Shown here in pieces: positions 1 to 7,328 of a stretch of DNA of 37,822 nt (its first letter is position 1; every line of letters begins with the position of its first letter). Position numbers and translations under genes: made by a program. The stretch spans positions 1-37,822 of the forward strand of contig JAYEIJ010000089.1 in assembly GCA_034660035.1 (NCBI GenBank). The letters run 5' to 3'. Source of the DNA: JAHEEL01 sp034660035. Lineage in GTDB: Bacteria > Actinomycetota > Acidimicrobiia > Spongiisociales > UBA5794. The notes beneath the pieces were generated by a model, which was not told the origin of the DNA, did no database searches, and worked only from the letters and a program-made list of their open reading frames with translations.

Positions 1-1
1 C

Positions 2-127
2 ACGACAGCGTACGCGTTCATGCAGGCGATGGGTTTGGTCAATGATCACGCCCACGGGTGCATTGTCAGGGAGGCTGTTGAGGGAGAACGGGAGGGGTTT
101 GTGAGGCCTGTCCGAGTAGCGGAGTAG
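2..127 (+). CDS. tag: DNA-3-methyladenine glycosylase I, C-terminal fragment (cut by window edge)
   Basis: Only the last 41 codons are in the window; the 5' part lies outside. The frame starting at base 2 reads TTAYAFMQAMGLVNDH followed by AHGC, which matches the C-terminal signature of Tag-type glycosylases that excise 3-methyladenine from alkylated DNA. In that family the His and Cys of the NDHxxxC motif are zinc ligands, and both are present here. The stop codon TAG (125-127) lies inside an array of 8-nt GTAGCGGA units, so the array supplies the stop and the last residues (VRVAE) are partly repeat-encoded. The gene converges on gpsA. The family call rests on a short but distinctive motif. 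Confidence 0.8.
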   Translation, partial: TTAYAFMQAMGLVNDHAHGCIVREAVEGEREGFVRPVRVAE

Positions 128-267
128 CGGAGTAGCTGAGTAGCGGAGGAAGAGCTACCAGCTACCAGCCCCCAGCTACCAGCAGGACAGGTCACACTTC
201 GCGGGCTGCGGGCCACTACCGACCGACTACTGACTACGCCGCTGGAGGCGGCCACGGACTACGGACT
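116..267. repeat. Intergenic element: 8-nt GTAG arrays plus a 33-bp core
   Basis: Four exact-period 8-nt units (GTAGCGGA, GTAGCGGA, GTAGCTGA, GTAGCGGA) run from 116 to 147. They are followed by units in the opposite orientation (CTACC/CTAC) down to about 267. Bases 168-200 are a perfect inverted copy of 2740-2772, and 222-237 match 7185-7200 exactly. Because the period is 8, the TAG in successive units falls in all three frames. The element sits between the convergent tag and gpsA genes and may act as a bidirectional terminator or stop element; that role is inference. Confidence 0.75.
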
Positions 268-269
268 TC

Positions 270-1259
270 TCACTCCGGCTTCGCCGATCGTCCCATGAGG
301 ATCGCTATCGCTTCCGGGACCGAGGCGTCTTCGTAGAGGACCCGACCGACCTGCTCGGCGATCGGCATCTCAATGCTGTATCGATCGGCGAGGGCGAGGA
401 TGCCCTTTGTCGACTTGACACCTTCGGCCACCATGTTCATCTCTGAGACGATCTCATCGATCGACTTGCCCCGGCCGAGACCCAGGCCAACCCGGTGGTT
501 CCGGCTTTCGCTCGACATGCAAGTGGCGATGAGGTCGCCCATGCCGGCGAGGCCGGCGAACGTGGAAGGGCGTCCCCCCATCGCGACACCGAGTCTCGAC
601 ATCTCGACGAGTGCGCGGGTCATGAGCATTGAGACCGTGTTGAGCCCGAAGCCGAGGCCCTCCGCCATTCCTGCTGCGATCGCCATCACGTTCTTGAGCG
701 CACCGGCGCTCTCTGCGCCGACGACGTCCGGGTTCGTGTAGACGCGGAACAAGGGACCCATGAACACTGTCTGAAGGTCGACCGCAGCGGTGTGGCTGGT
801 CATGGCGATGACCGTGGCCGCCGGCTGTCCGGACATGATCTCGCGGGCAAGGTTCGGCCCCGTGAGAACGCCGACGTGAGAGTGGTTGTGATCGCGAAGC
901 ACGTCGGAAACGACTTCGGTCATGCGCATCAGCGATGACTGTTCGATGCCCTTCGAGAGTGAGAGGATCGGCGTCTCCGGGTTGATCGTCGTGGACGCCT
1001 GCTCGAGCACGGAACGGAAACCATGTGACGGGACGCTCATGACGATCGCATCGGCGCCGGCTATGGCGGTCTCGATGTCGGTCGTAGCGGTCAACTCGCC
1101 CGGGAGTTCGAAGCCGGGGAGATAGTCGGGGTTCGCTCCCTTGTTGATCCGCTCCGCCAGTTCTGGTCGACGTGCCCAGAGAACCGTATCGGTTTTCAGG
1201 GCCAGCATCGAGGCGACCGTCGTTCCCCACGACCCTGCTCCGACAACGGCGACCTTCAT
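270..1259 (-). CDS. gpsA: Glycerol-3-phosphate dehydrogenase [NAD(P)+]
   Basis: The product reduces dihydroxyacetone phosphate to sn-glycerol-3-phosphate for phospholipid synthesis, in the cytoplasm. The 329-residue length is typical. The N-terminus holds the Rossmann nucleotide-binding loop VVGAGSWGT (about residues 5-13). The middle has the SVPSHGF and LSKGIE segments and the GPNLA motif near residue 133. The C-terminal catalytic domain shows the lysine in LKNVMAIAAG and the substrate-binding stretch GLAGMGDL with SRNHRVG. The start is the ATG at 1259. The gene diverges from the PIN-PhoH gene across about 120 bp that presumably hold both promoters, and converges on tag across the repeat element. 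Confidence 0.97.
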   Translation of the reverse strand: MKVAVVGAGSWGTTVASMLALKTDTVLWARRPELAERINKGANPDYLPGFELPGELTATTDIETAIAGADAIVMSVPSHGFRSVLEQASTTINPETPILSLSKGIEQSSLMRMTEVVSDVLRDHNHSHVGVLTGPNLAREIMSGQPAATVIAMTSHTAAVDLQTVFMGPLFRVYTNPDVVGAESAGALKNVMAIAAGMAEGLGFGLNTVSMLMTRALVEMSRLGVAMGGRPSTFAGLAGMGDLIATCMSSESRNHRVGLGLGRGKSIDEIVSEMNMVAEGVKSTKGILALADRYSIEMPIAEQVGRVLYEDASVPEAIAILMGRSAKPE

Positions 1260-1381
1260 GCGTTCTCCTCTCGTTGTGCCTCAGGCTACGACAATCGATC
1301 GACTCATTTCAGGGGTCCTTGTATTTGCCGGGTCGCTCGGCAACGCTTCATGGAACACATACGCCGCGAGAGCGAGGCCCT

Positions 1382-2692
1382 TTGACGTCCACCAACTACG
1401 TCCTCGACACATGCGTCCTCTTAGCCGACCCCCACGCCCCGCTCCGATTCGATGAACACCATGTGGTGCTCCCGCTCGTTGTCGTTGAGGAGCTCGACCG
1501 GCAGAAGTCGCGGATGGACGAGGTTGGGGCGAACGCAAGATCGGCGATCAGGCTGCTCGAAGAATTGGGCGCATCCGAGGCGGGCGGACTCGCCGCGCCG
1601 ACTGATCTTCCGGGAGGAGGGTCGCTCAGGATCGAACTGAACGGGATCGCATCGGATCGCCTTCCCGACATCCTCGACCCGTCGACCGCTGATCACCGCA
1701 TCCTCGCAACATGCTTCAATCTCGTTGACGACGGTGTACCCGCCGTCCTCGTCACCAAGGACGCTGCGCTTCGCATCAAGGGCGCCCAACTCGGTGTCCC
1801 GGTCGAGGATTACCGCGGAGATACCGTGCAGGTCGATGAGTCGTACAGTGGTGTTGCTGAGATCGATGTTGCGGGCGAGGCCATCGATGAACTCTTCGGT
1901 AGCGGGAAGGTCGTCGTCGAGGATCCAGATCTCGTTGTCAATCAGTTCGTCGTGCTCCACGGACCCGGCTCCCAATCGGGCCTCGGCCGGGTTGTTGATG
2001 ACGGCGCGCAAACGGTGATCACGCGGGTTCCGGGTAGTCGGCACATCTTTGGGGTCGAGTCAAAGAACACCCGCCAGGCCTTCGCCCTGGATCTGTTGAT
2101 GGACCCGGATGTCGCGGCCGTTTCGGTGATGGGCATGGCAGGAACCGGGAAGACGTTCCTGGCCCTGGCGGCGGCGCTCGAGCAGGTGCTCGAACTTGGT
2201 CGCTACCGGAGGGTCTCGGTGTACCGACCTCTCGTGGCCGTTGGACGGCAGGAAGTTGGGTATCTACCCGGTGATCTCAGCGATAAGCTCGAACCCTGGA
2301 TGGCGGCCGTGCACGACAATCTGTACGCCCTCTTCGGGCGGTCGGAAGGCTCGGTGCGCGACACGGTCGAAGAGCTATTCGAACGCGATGTGCTCGAGAT
2401 GGCTGCTGTGACCTACCTCCGCGGTCGGTCGATCACCGGAGAACTCGTGATCGTCGACGAGGCGCAGAACCTCGAATTGCCGACGCTCAAGGTCATACTG
2501 ACCCGGATGGGTGCCGACTCCAAGGTCGTCTTCTGCGGTGATCTGACCCAGGTCGACAATCCCTACGTCTCGCCGTTCGGAGGACTGGCGGCCATGATCG
2601 AGAAGTTCAAGGGGAATTCGCTGTTCGGTCACGTGACGCTGGACCGGACGGTGCGGAGCCCCCTAGCGGAGCACGCAGCGAAGATCTTGTAG
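1382..2692 (+). CDS. PIN domain-PhoH ATPase (PhoH2-type)
   Basis: This 436-residue protein has an N-terminal PIN ribonuclease domain and a C-terminal PhoH P-loop ATPase domain, the layout of PhoH2 proteins, which are linked to RNA unwinding and cleavage. The PIN part shows the acidic residues in YVLDTCVLL, VVEELDRQK and VLVTKDAAL. Walker A is GMAGTGKT (251-258) and Walker B is LVIVDE (355-360), followed by the CGDLTQVD segment. The frame stays open back to 1172, inside gpsA, but homology begins at the PIN domain, so I chose TTG at 1382 (MTSTNYVLD), with a weak AGCGAGG upstream. The stop TAG at 2690 is the first unit of a GTAG repeat array. Confidence 0.9.
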   Translation: MTSTNYVLDTCVLLADPHAPLRFDEHHVVLPLVVVEELDRQKSRMDEVGANARSAIRLLEELGASEAGGLAAPTDLPGGGSLRIELNGIASDRLPDILDPSTADHRILATCFNLVDDGVPAVLVTKDAALRIKGAQLGVPVEDYRGDTVQVDESYSGVAEIDVAGEAIDELFGSGKVVVEDPDLVVNQFVVLHGPGSQSGLGRVVDDGAQTVITRVPGSRHIFGVESKNTRQAFALDLLMDPDVAAVSVMGMAGTGKTFLALAAALEQVLELGRYRRVSVYRPLVAVGRQEVGYLPGDLSDKLEPWMAAVHDNLYALFGRSEGSVRDTVEELFERDVLEMAAVTYLRGRSITGELVIVDEAQNLELPTLKVILTRMGADSKVVFCGDLTQVDNPYVSPFGGLAAMIEKFKGNSLFGHVTLDRTVRSPLAEHAAKIL

Positions 2693-2803
2693 GTAGTCCG
2701 TAGTGGTCCGTAGTCCGTAGTCCGTATCCCGTATCCCGTGAAGTGTGACCTGTCCTGCTGGTAGCTGGGGGCCTCAGCTACTCGGCTACTCGGCTACTCG
2801 ACC
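2689..2803. repeat. Intergenic element between phoH-like gene and hflX
   Basis: GTAGTCC-like 7-nt units on the + strand (GTAG at 2689, 2693, 2700, 2710, 2717) are followed by a 33-bp core at 2740-2772. That core is the exact reverse complement of 168-200. Next come three CTACTCGG 8-nt units in reverse orientation (about 2778-2803). The first GTAG contains the phoH-like stop codon. The layout suits a bidirectional 3'-end element between convergent genes; no function can be read directly. Confidence 0.75.
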
Positions 2804-2808
2804 CTCGA

Positions 2809-4125
2809 TCAGCGTTTGAAGTCGACGAGTCTCTCTGCCGTCGCGGCCGGCAAGCGGACGGTCATCTCGGTTCCGTGTTCCGCGTGCTGCTCATCGAGGA
2901 CTTCGCCTGCATCGTGCAGGGTCGCTACGAGATCTCCCCGGTCGTAGGGGATCAGGAGATCCACCGTTGTTGTGACCGCTTCGAGGCCTTCGATGATCGC
3001 TGCGGTGACACCGTCGACGTGCTCGCCGGTGAGCGCCGACACCGCAACGGAACCCTCGTAGACGGTCAGGAGCCTTTGGACGACAGCCGGTTCCACCAGG
3101 TCGATCTTGTTGAAGACGAGGATCTCCGGCACGTCGGCGGCTCCGATCTCGTTGAGTACATCGCGAACGGCCGTGATCTGCCCGTCCGGATCGGGGTCGG
3201 CCGCGTCTACGACGTGTACGAGAAGATCCGCGTCGCCAGCTTCGTCGAGTGTTGAGCGGAACGCTTCGACGAGTTCATGCGGGAGCCTGCGCACGAATCC
3301 GACCGTGTCCGACATGAGAGCGCGGTGGCCGTCGGGGAGGTCGAGTCTCCGGACCGTGGACCCGAGGGTGGCGAAGAGCCGGTCTTCGACGAGAACATGT
3401 GCATCGGTGAGACGGTTGAAGAGCGTTGACTTGCCGGTGTTCGTGTACCCGACGATTGCGACCATGGCGAGGCCCGAGCGTTTGCGAGACTTGGCTCTTG
3501 TATCCCGTGACCGACTTGCGCCCTTCAGTTCTCGTTCGATCTTGGACATCCGCTCGAGGATCCGACGCCGATCGGTCTCGAGCTTGGTCTCGCCGGGGCC
3601 CCGGGTCCCGATCCCAGCGCCGAGCCTGGAGAGCTCAACCCCCCTGCCGCGGAGACGGGGAAGGCGGTAGCGGTACTGGGCGAGTTCCACCTGGAGACGG
3701 CCCTCATGGGTGTGGGCATGTTGAGCGAAGATGTCGAGGATCAGGGCGACCCGATCGACGACGTCGCATTGGAAGGCCTGTTGGAGGTTGCGCTGCTGAG
3801 CCGGTGATAGCTCGTTGTCGAACACGACGACGTCGATGTCGAGCATGTGTGACTCCGCCACTAGTTCTGAGAGCTTGCCCTTGCCGATGAACGTTGCCGG
3901 ATCCGGTTTGCCGCGACGGACGAGTACTGCCTCGACGGGATCCGAGCCCGCCGTGTCCGTGAGCAGTTCGAGTTCGCCCAGACTCCGGTCGCCCTCGGCG
4001 ATCTGGCCTCCGTCACGCACCATCCCGATCAGTAGCGCCCGCTGTCGGACGACATCGAGATCGGTGACCGACGCGGTGAGGCGTCGGCGCCTCCGAGCAA
4101 CGTGGGAATCTGAGGGATCGGCCAT
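2809..4125 (-). CDS. hflX: GTPase HflX
   Basis: HflX is a ribosome-associated GTPase that binds the 50S subunit and helps split or rescue stalled ribosomes. The 438 residues include the HflX N-terminal domain (GKGKLSELV near 81-89, VFDNELSPAQQRNL near 101-114). A Gly/Arg-rich linker with GAGIGTRGPGETKLE and a coiled segment follow. The TRAFAC G domain has G1 GYTNTGKS (226-233), G3 DTVGF (273-277), G4 NKID (339-342) and G5 SALTG. The start is the ATG at 4125. No clear Shine-Dalgarno is visible. The gene converges on the PIN-PhoH gene. Confidence 0.96.
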   Translation of the reverse strand: MADPSDSHVARRRRRLTASVTDLDVVRQRALLIGMVRDGGQIAEGDRSLGELELLTDTAGSDPVEAVLVRRGKPDPATFIGKGKLSELVAESHMLDIDVVVFDNELSPAQQRNLQQAFQCDVVDRVALILDIFAQHAHTHEGRLQVELAQYRYRLPRLRGRGVELSRLGAGIGTRGPGETKLETDRRRILERMSKIERELKGASRSRDTRAKSRKRSGLAMVAIVGYTNTGKSTLFNRLTDAHVLVEDRLFATLGSTVRRLDLPDGHRALMSDTVGFVRRLPHELVEAFRSTLDEAGDADLLVHVVDAADPDPDGQITAVRDVLNEIGAADVPEILVFNKIDLVEPAVVQRLLTVYEGSVAVSALTGEHVDGVTAAIIEGLEAVTTTVDLLIPYDRGDLVATLHDAGEVLDEQHAEHGTEMTVRLPAATAERLVDFKR

Positions 4126-4438
4126 GAGGGGATTATGACGACTTCTCGGAGTAGCGCGGTGAGTTCGAACCCAGGCAACAGGTCACAGGCCGCGGGCAGA
4201 GCGTCGTCGCCACTGTTCGCCCGTCGTCTGTCGCCTTCTCCCGGTTGGCGCTGTTCCTGGTCGAGCCGGGCGTCACGGTGTGTTGCGTACCGGCCGTGCC
4301 CGGTCTCGTGGAAAGAGGAGGTGCGGAACGGTTCAGGCAAGGATTCGGCAGAATACCGTTCACCTGGGAAGATGTACCGGTCGGTGTTCGTGATCCCATG
4401 ATTCTGACGAAGAGAGGAATGACGGTGTGAGGAAGACG
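4126..4438. other. Divergent intergenic region hflX / lipoprotein operon
   Basis: This is 313 bp between divergent genes. It must hold promoters for hflX and for the three-gene lipoprotein operon, but I cannot assign convincing -35/-10 boxes. Bases 4178-4197 resemble part of the repeat near 187-210 (ACAGGTCACA followed by CGCGGGC). No RNA gene is supported; a TTCGAA palindrome near 4163 resembles a T-loop but lacks the rest of a tRNA. Confidence 0.4.
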
Positions 4439-5029
4439 ATGAACAGGAACCTGCTGGTTCTCGTCGCAGCGATGGCGCTCGCAGCGAGCGCTCTGACGGC
4501 ATGCAGCAACGGGGAGGGTTCCGGCGAGACCACGACGACGACCGAGACGCCGACGACGACCATGGCGGTAACCACGACGGTGGCCGCCACTTCAACGACT
4601 GCGGCTGGTTCAGATTCGGGGAGTGCCGGCGATTCAACTCCACCATCGCCAGAAGAGCTCAAGGGTGGCCTGTTCGTGAACCTGTCGACCGACGACATGG
4701 ATACGGCGGCGATGGCGATCGGATTCGCGACCAAGGTCATGGCGAACACGGGCAAGCCGGCCACGATCTTCCTCAACGTCTACGGCGCTCGTCTCGCAGA
4801 CATCAACATTCCCCAGAACGTTCACGTGTCGGGCAGCACCCTGCAGGAGATGCTCGGAATGTTCATGGATGCAGGTGGCACCGTCCTCCTGTGCCCGGTC
4901 TGCATGAAGAACGTGGCAGGACTCAACGAGAGCGAGATGCTGCCGGGTCTGATCATCGGCAAGCCCGAATACGTGTATGCCGCGATGTTCGCTGAAGACG
5001 TCACCGTCCTCAGCTACGGAGGCCGCTAG
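4439..5029 (+). CDS. DsrE/F-like domain lipoprotein
   Basis: This is a predicted lipoprotein of 196 residues. The signal peptide ends in lipobox LTAC (Cys22), followed by a Thr-rich linker. The C-terminal ~120 residues look like a DsrE/YchN-type alpha/beta sulfur-relay fold: it opens with GGLFVNLSTDD, passes through a FLNVYG strand, and has a CPVC pair (152-155) where DsrE-type proteins often carry the active cysteine. Cytoplasmic DsrE relatives move sulfane sulfur; here the domain is placed outside the membrane. I chose ATG 4439, preceded by GAGGA at 5-nt spacing; GTG 4427 is the alternative. It is the first gene of an operon with a copper chaperone and a cytochrome c peroxidase, which suggests a redox or copper role (inference). 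Confidence 0.72.
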   Translation: MNRNLLVLVAAMALAASALTACSNGEGSGETTTTTETPTTTMAVTTTVAATSTTAAGSDSGSAGDSTPPSPEELKGGLFVNLSTDDMDTAAMAIGFATKVMANTGKPATIFLNVYGARLADINIPQNVHVSGSTLQEMLGMFMDAGGTVLLCPVCMKNVAGLNESEMLPGLIIGKPEYVYAAMFAEDVTVLSYGGR

Positions 5030-5032
5030 GTC

Positions 5033-5581
5033 GTGATTCGTATGGGACTCCAGGTCCCGGTTCTCCTTGTCGCTGTCGCCGTGGCTATGGGGGCCACGGC
5101 ATGCGGCGGCGAGTCGGGAGCCGATGACACGACGACGGTCGTCGTAGAGCACACCGGCGGACCGAAGATCGTCATCGAGGATCCGTGGTCGCGGTCGACG
5201 CCGGAGGTCGAGGGCGGTACCGGGATCGTCTACATGACGTTCAGCAACCGCGGGGACACCGCCGATCGGCTCGTAGCGGCGAAGACACCGGCTGCTGCCG
5301 CGGTGGAACTCCATATCGACGAGATCGATGCGAACGGCGTGATGCACATGAGAATGGTCGACGGCGGAGTGATCGAGATCCCGCCGGGCGGAACGGTTCT
5401 GCTCCAGCCGGCGGGACTTCACATCATGCTGATCGATCTGGTCGAACCGCTCAAGGAAGGGACGTCGTATCCGCTGACCCTCAAGTTCGAGACGATCGGA
5501 GAGGTCACGCTCGATATCCCGGTCGCCTACGAGCAACCGGAACCAGGTGTCGTCGATCCGATCGTCGTTCCCGAGTCTTGA
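5033..5581 (+). CDS. PCu(A)C-type periplasmic copper chaperone lipoprotein
   Basis: The product is a 182-residue lipoprotein (signal peptide, lipobox ATAC, Cys24) with a PCu(A)C cupredoxin-like domain. This family binds Cu(I) outside the membrane and can deliver it to cytochrome oxidase Cu(A) or other cuproproteins. The His/Met ligand pattern is visible: His94, Met106/Met108, His130 and Met132 (GLHIM). The start GTG at 5033 lies 3 bp after the previous stop, with GGAGG at about 5020, so the two genes are translationally coupled. The next gene, a di-heme peroxidase, follows after about 27 bp. Confidence 0.9.
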   Translation: MIRMGLQVPVLLVAVAVAMGATACGGESGADDTTTVVVEHTGGPKIVIEDPWSRSTPEVEGGTGIVYMTFSNRGDTADRLVAAKTPAAAAVELHIDEIDANGVMHMRMVDGGVIEIPPGGTVLLQPAGLHIMLIDLVEPLKEGTSYPLTLKFETIGEVTLDIPVAYEQPEPGVVDPIVVPES

Positions 5582-5608
5582 GTACGTAAGCGAAGGGGAG
5601 TACACCGG

Positions 5609-7093
5609 ATGACAGGAAGGAAGATCCGGAGAAGATCCCTCGTGATCGGCGCGGCGATCGCCCTGGCGATGGCGGCGTGCTCCGGCGGCGCCGACGAGGG
5701 GGATCTCGATGATCAACTCAGGGTTGTCATCGATGCCCAGAGCCTCACGGGAGATCCGTCGATCGGGCGGGATCTTCCAGATATCGGGGATCCGCTGGCC
5801 CAACTCGGCATGAAGCTCTTCTATACCAAGGGGTTGGGTGGCCAACAGGACAGTGCTTGCGTCACGTGTCACCATCCCACACTTGGTGGCGGTGACGGCC
5901 TGCCTATGTCTATCGGCGTCGGCGCCGACATCCCCGATCTGCTCGGACCGGGCCGCACCCATCCCGGTGGTCCGTTCGTCCCGCGCAACGCTCCGACAAC
6001 GTTCAACTCCGGGATGTGGGACGAAGTGATGTTCCACGATGGTCGTGTTGAGAGCCTGGGCAAGACCCCGCTGATGAACGGCAACGACGGCTACGGAATC
6101 AGGACACCCGACCGGCCTCTTGGCTACCCGGATGTGAACGCCGGACCGAATCTCCCCGCTGCACAGAGCATGTTCCCTGTCGTCTCCGAGGAGGAGATGA
6201 GGGGCTTCGACTTCGGTACCGAGATCGGGAACACGGGTGAAGCGCGCAACGGGCGCGTTCGGGATCTCCTGGCGCAGATCATCGGCGGATACGGCGAGGG
6301 TGTAGGAGTGCTGAACCCCAATGACTGGCCCGCCGAGTTCGGCACGGTCTTCGAAAGCGACGCACCTGCGGATGAGCTGATCACCTATTCCGGCATCTCG
6401 CTGGCTCTTGGGGAGTACGAGCGATCCCAGGTGTTCGTTGATACGCCCTGGAAAGCGTACGTAGAAGGTGCCGACGGTGCGATCAGCGAAGACGCCAAGC
6501 AAGGCGCCTTGCTGTTTCTGGGGGAGGCTGCCTGTTCGACATGCCACACCGGCGACTTCTTCACCGACGAGCAGTTCCACGTCAATGCCATACCGCAGAT
6601 CGGTGTCGGCAGGGACAGCGGAACGTTCGGTGATGACGACTGGGGCCGATACCTGGAGACCGGTGTTGACGAGGACCGGTATGCGTTCCGCACGCCAACG
6701 CTCACGAACGTCGAAGTGACGGGGCCGTACGGACACGACGGCGCCTATCTCACACTCGAAGGGATCATCCGCCATCACCTGAATCCCAAGAAGGCGATAG
6801 AGGAATACGACTTCGGAGCGGTCGATTCCTCCATCCGTGTTGGCAACGCTGAGGCCTACACACAAGCCGCACTCGAGCAGCTTGAGGAGAATCGGAGTAA
6901 CGGCGTCTTCACGGTGAGGGACATCGACCTGTCCGACGAGCAGGTCGATCAGCTGGTCGCGTTCCTCCTCACCCTGACGGACCCGTGTGTGAAGAGTCGG
7001 CAGTGCCTGGCACCGTGGATCCCGGATGAATCAGTCGCCGATCCCGATGGTCTTCGTCTCGATGCCGTAAACGCGGTTGGGGAAGACCTCTGA
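5609..7093 (+). CDS. Di-heme cytochrome c peroxidase / MauG family lipoprotein
   Basis: This 494-residue secreted protein has a lipoprotein signal (MAAC, Cys24) and two c-type heme motifs, CVTCH (84-88) and CSTCH (309-313), spaced as in bacterial cytochrome c peroxidases and MauG relatives. The conserved FRTPTLTNV and GPYGHDG segments follow the second heme. Such enzymes reduce H2O2 or oxidise protein side chains at the cell surface. The ATG at 5609 has an upstream AAGGGGAG. It is the third gene of the operon with the DsrE-like and PCu(A)C lipoproteins. Heme attachment needs a cytochrome c maturation system, which is not in the window. Which of the two activities it has cannot be told from sequence alone. 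Confidence 0.9.
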   Translation: MTGRKIRRRSLVIGAAIALAMAACSGGADEGDLDDQLRVVIDAQSLTGDPSIGRDLPDIGDPLAQLGMKLFYTKGLGGQQDSACVTCHHPTLGGGDGLPMSIGVGADIPDLLGPGRTHPGGPFVPRNAPTTFNSGMWDEVMFHDGRVESLGKTPLMNGNDGYGIRTPDRPLGYPDVNAGPNLPAAQSMFPVVSEEEMRGFDFGTEIGNTGEARNGRVRDLLAQIIGGYGEGVGVLNPNDWPAEFGTVFESDAPADELITYSGISLALGEYERSQVFVDTPWKAYVEGADGAISEDAKQGALLFLGEAACSTCHTGDFFTDEQFHVNAIPQIGVGRDSGTFGDDDWGRYLETGVDEDRYAFRTPTLTNVEVTGPYGHDGAYLTLEGIIRHHLNPKKAIEEYDFGAVDSSIRVGNAEAYTQAALEQLEENRSNGVFTVRDIDLSDEQVDQLVAFLLTLTDPCVKSRQCLAPWIPDESVADPDGLRLDAVNAVGEDL

Positions 7094-7117
7094 GGGGTCG
7101 AGTGGCGGAGTGCCGGA

Positions 7118-7201
7118 GTAGATCAGTAGACCAGTAGATCAGTAGATCAGCGAATCGGCTCTTGGGACTACTGGCTACCGGCGAACCGACTACTGACTAC
7201 A
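7118..7201. repeat. GTAGATCA 8-nt array with inverted CTAC units
   Basis: Four 8-nt units (GTAGATCA, GTAGACCA, GTAGATCA, GTAGATCA) occupy 7118-7149. Inverted CTAC units follow at about 7169-7201, and 7185-7200 repeats 222-237 exactly. The element lies just after the peroxidase gene stop (TGA 7091-7093) and upstream of the livK-like gene, so here it separates two co-directional genes. Confidence 0.7.
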
Positions 7202-7328
7202 GCTCGCAGCTCCGCTGCGAACTCAAGGCCCTTGCACTTCAAGGGTCTTCCTGCCTATCTTGCCTCGATCCCCGGCACTCGCCCGGGGTTCCTGGCTATA
7301 CAGGGCCAATTATTTGGAGGCAAGAAGA

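Noticed and set aside
4155..4175. TTCGAA palindrome near hflX start as a tRNA T-loop
   Set aside because: GAGTTCGAACCC is a simple palindrome; no anticodon arm or acceptor stem can be drawn on either strand.
4634..6865. A 743-codon minus-strand open frame across the three-lipoprotein operon
   Set aside because: It lies antisense to three genes with clear signals, heme motifs and Cu ligands. Long antisense frames are expected at this GC content, and its protein has no recognisable domain.
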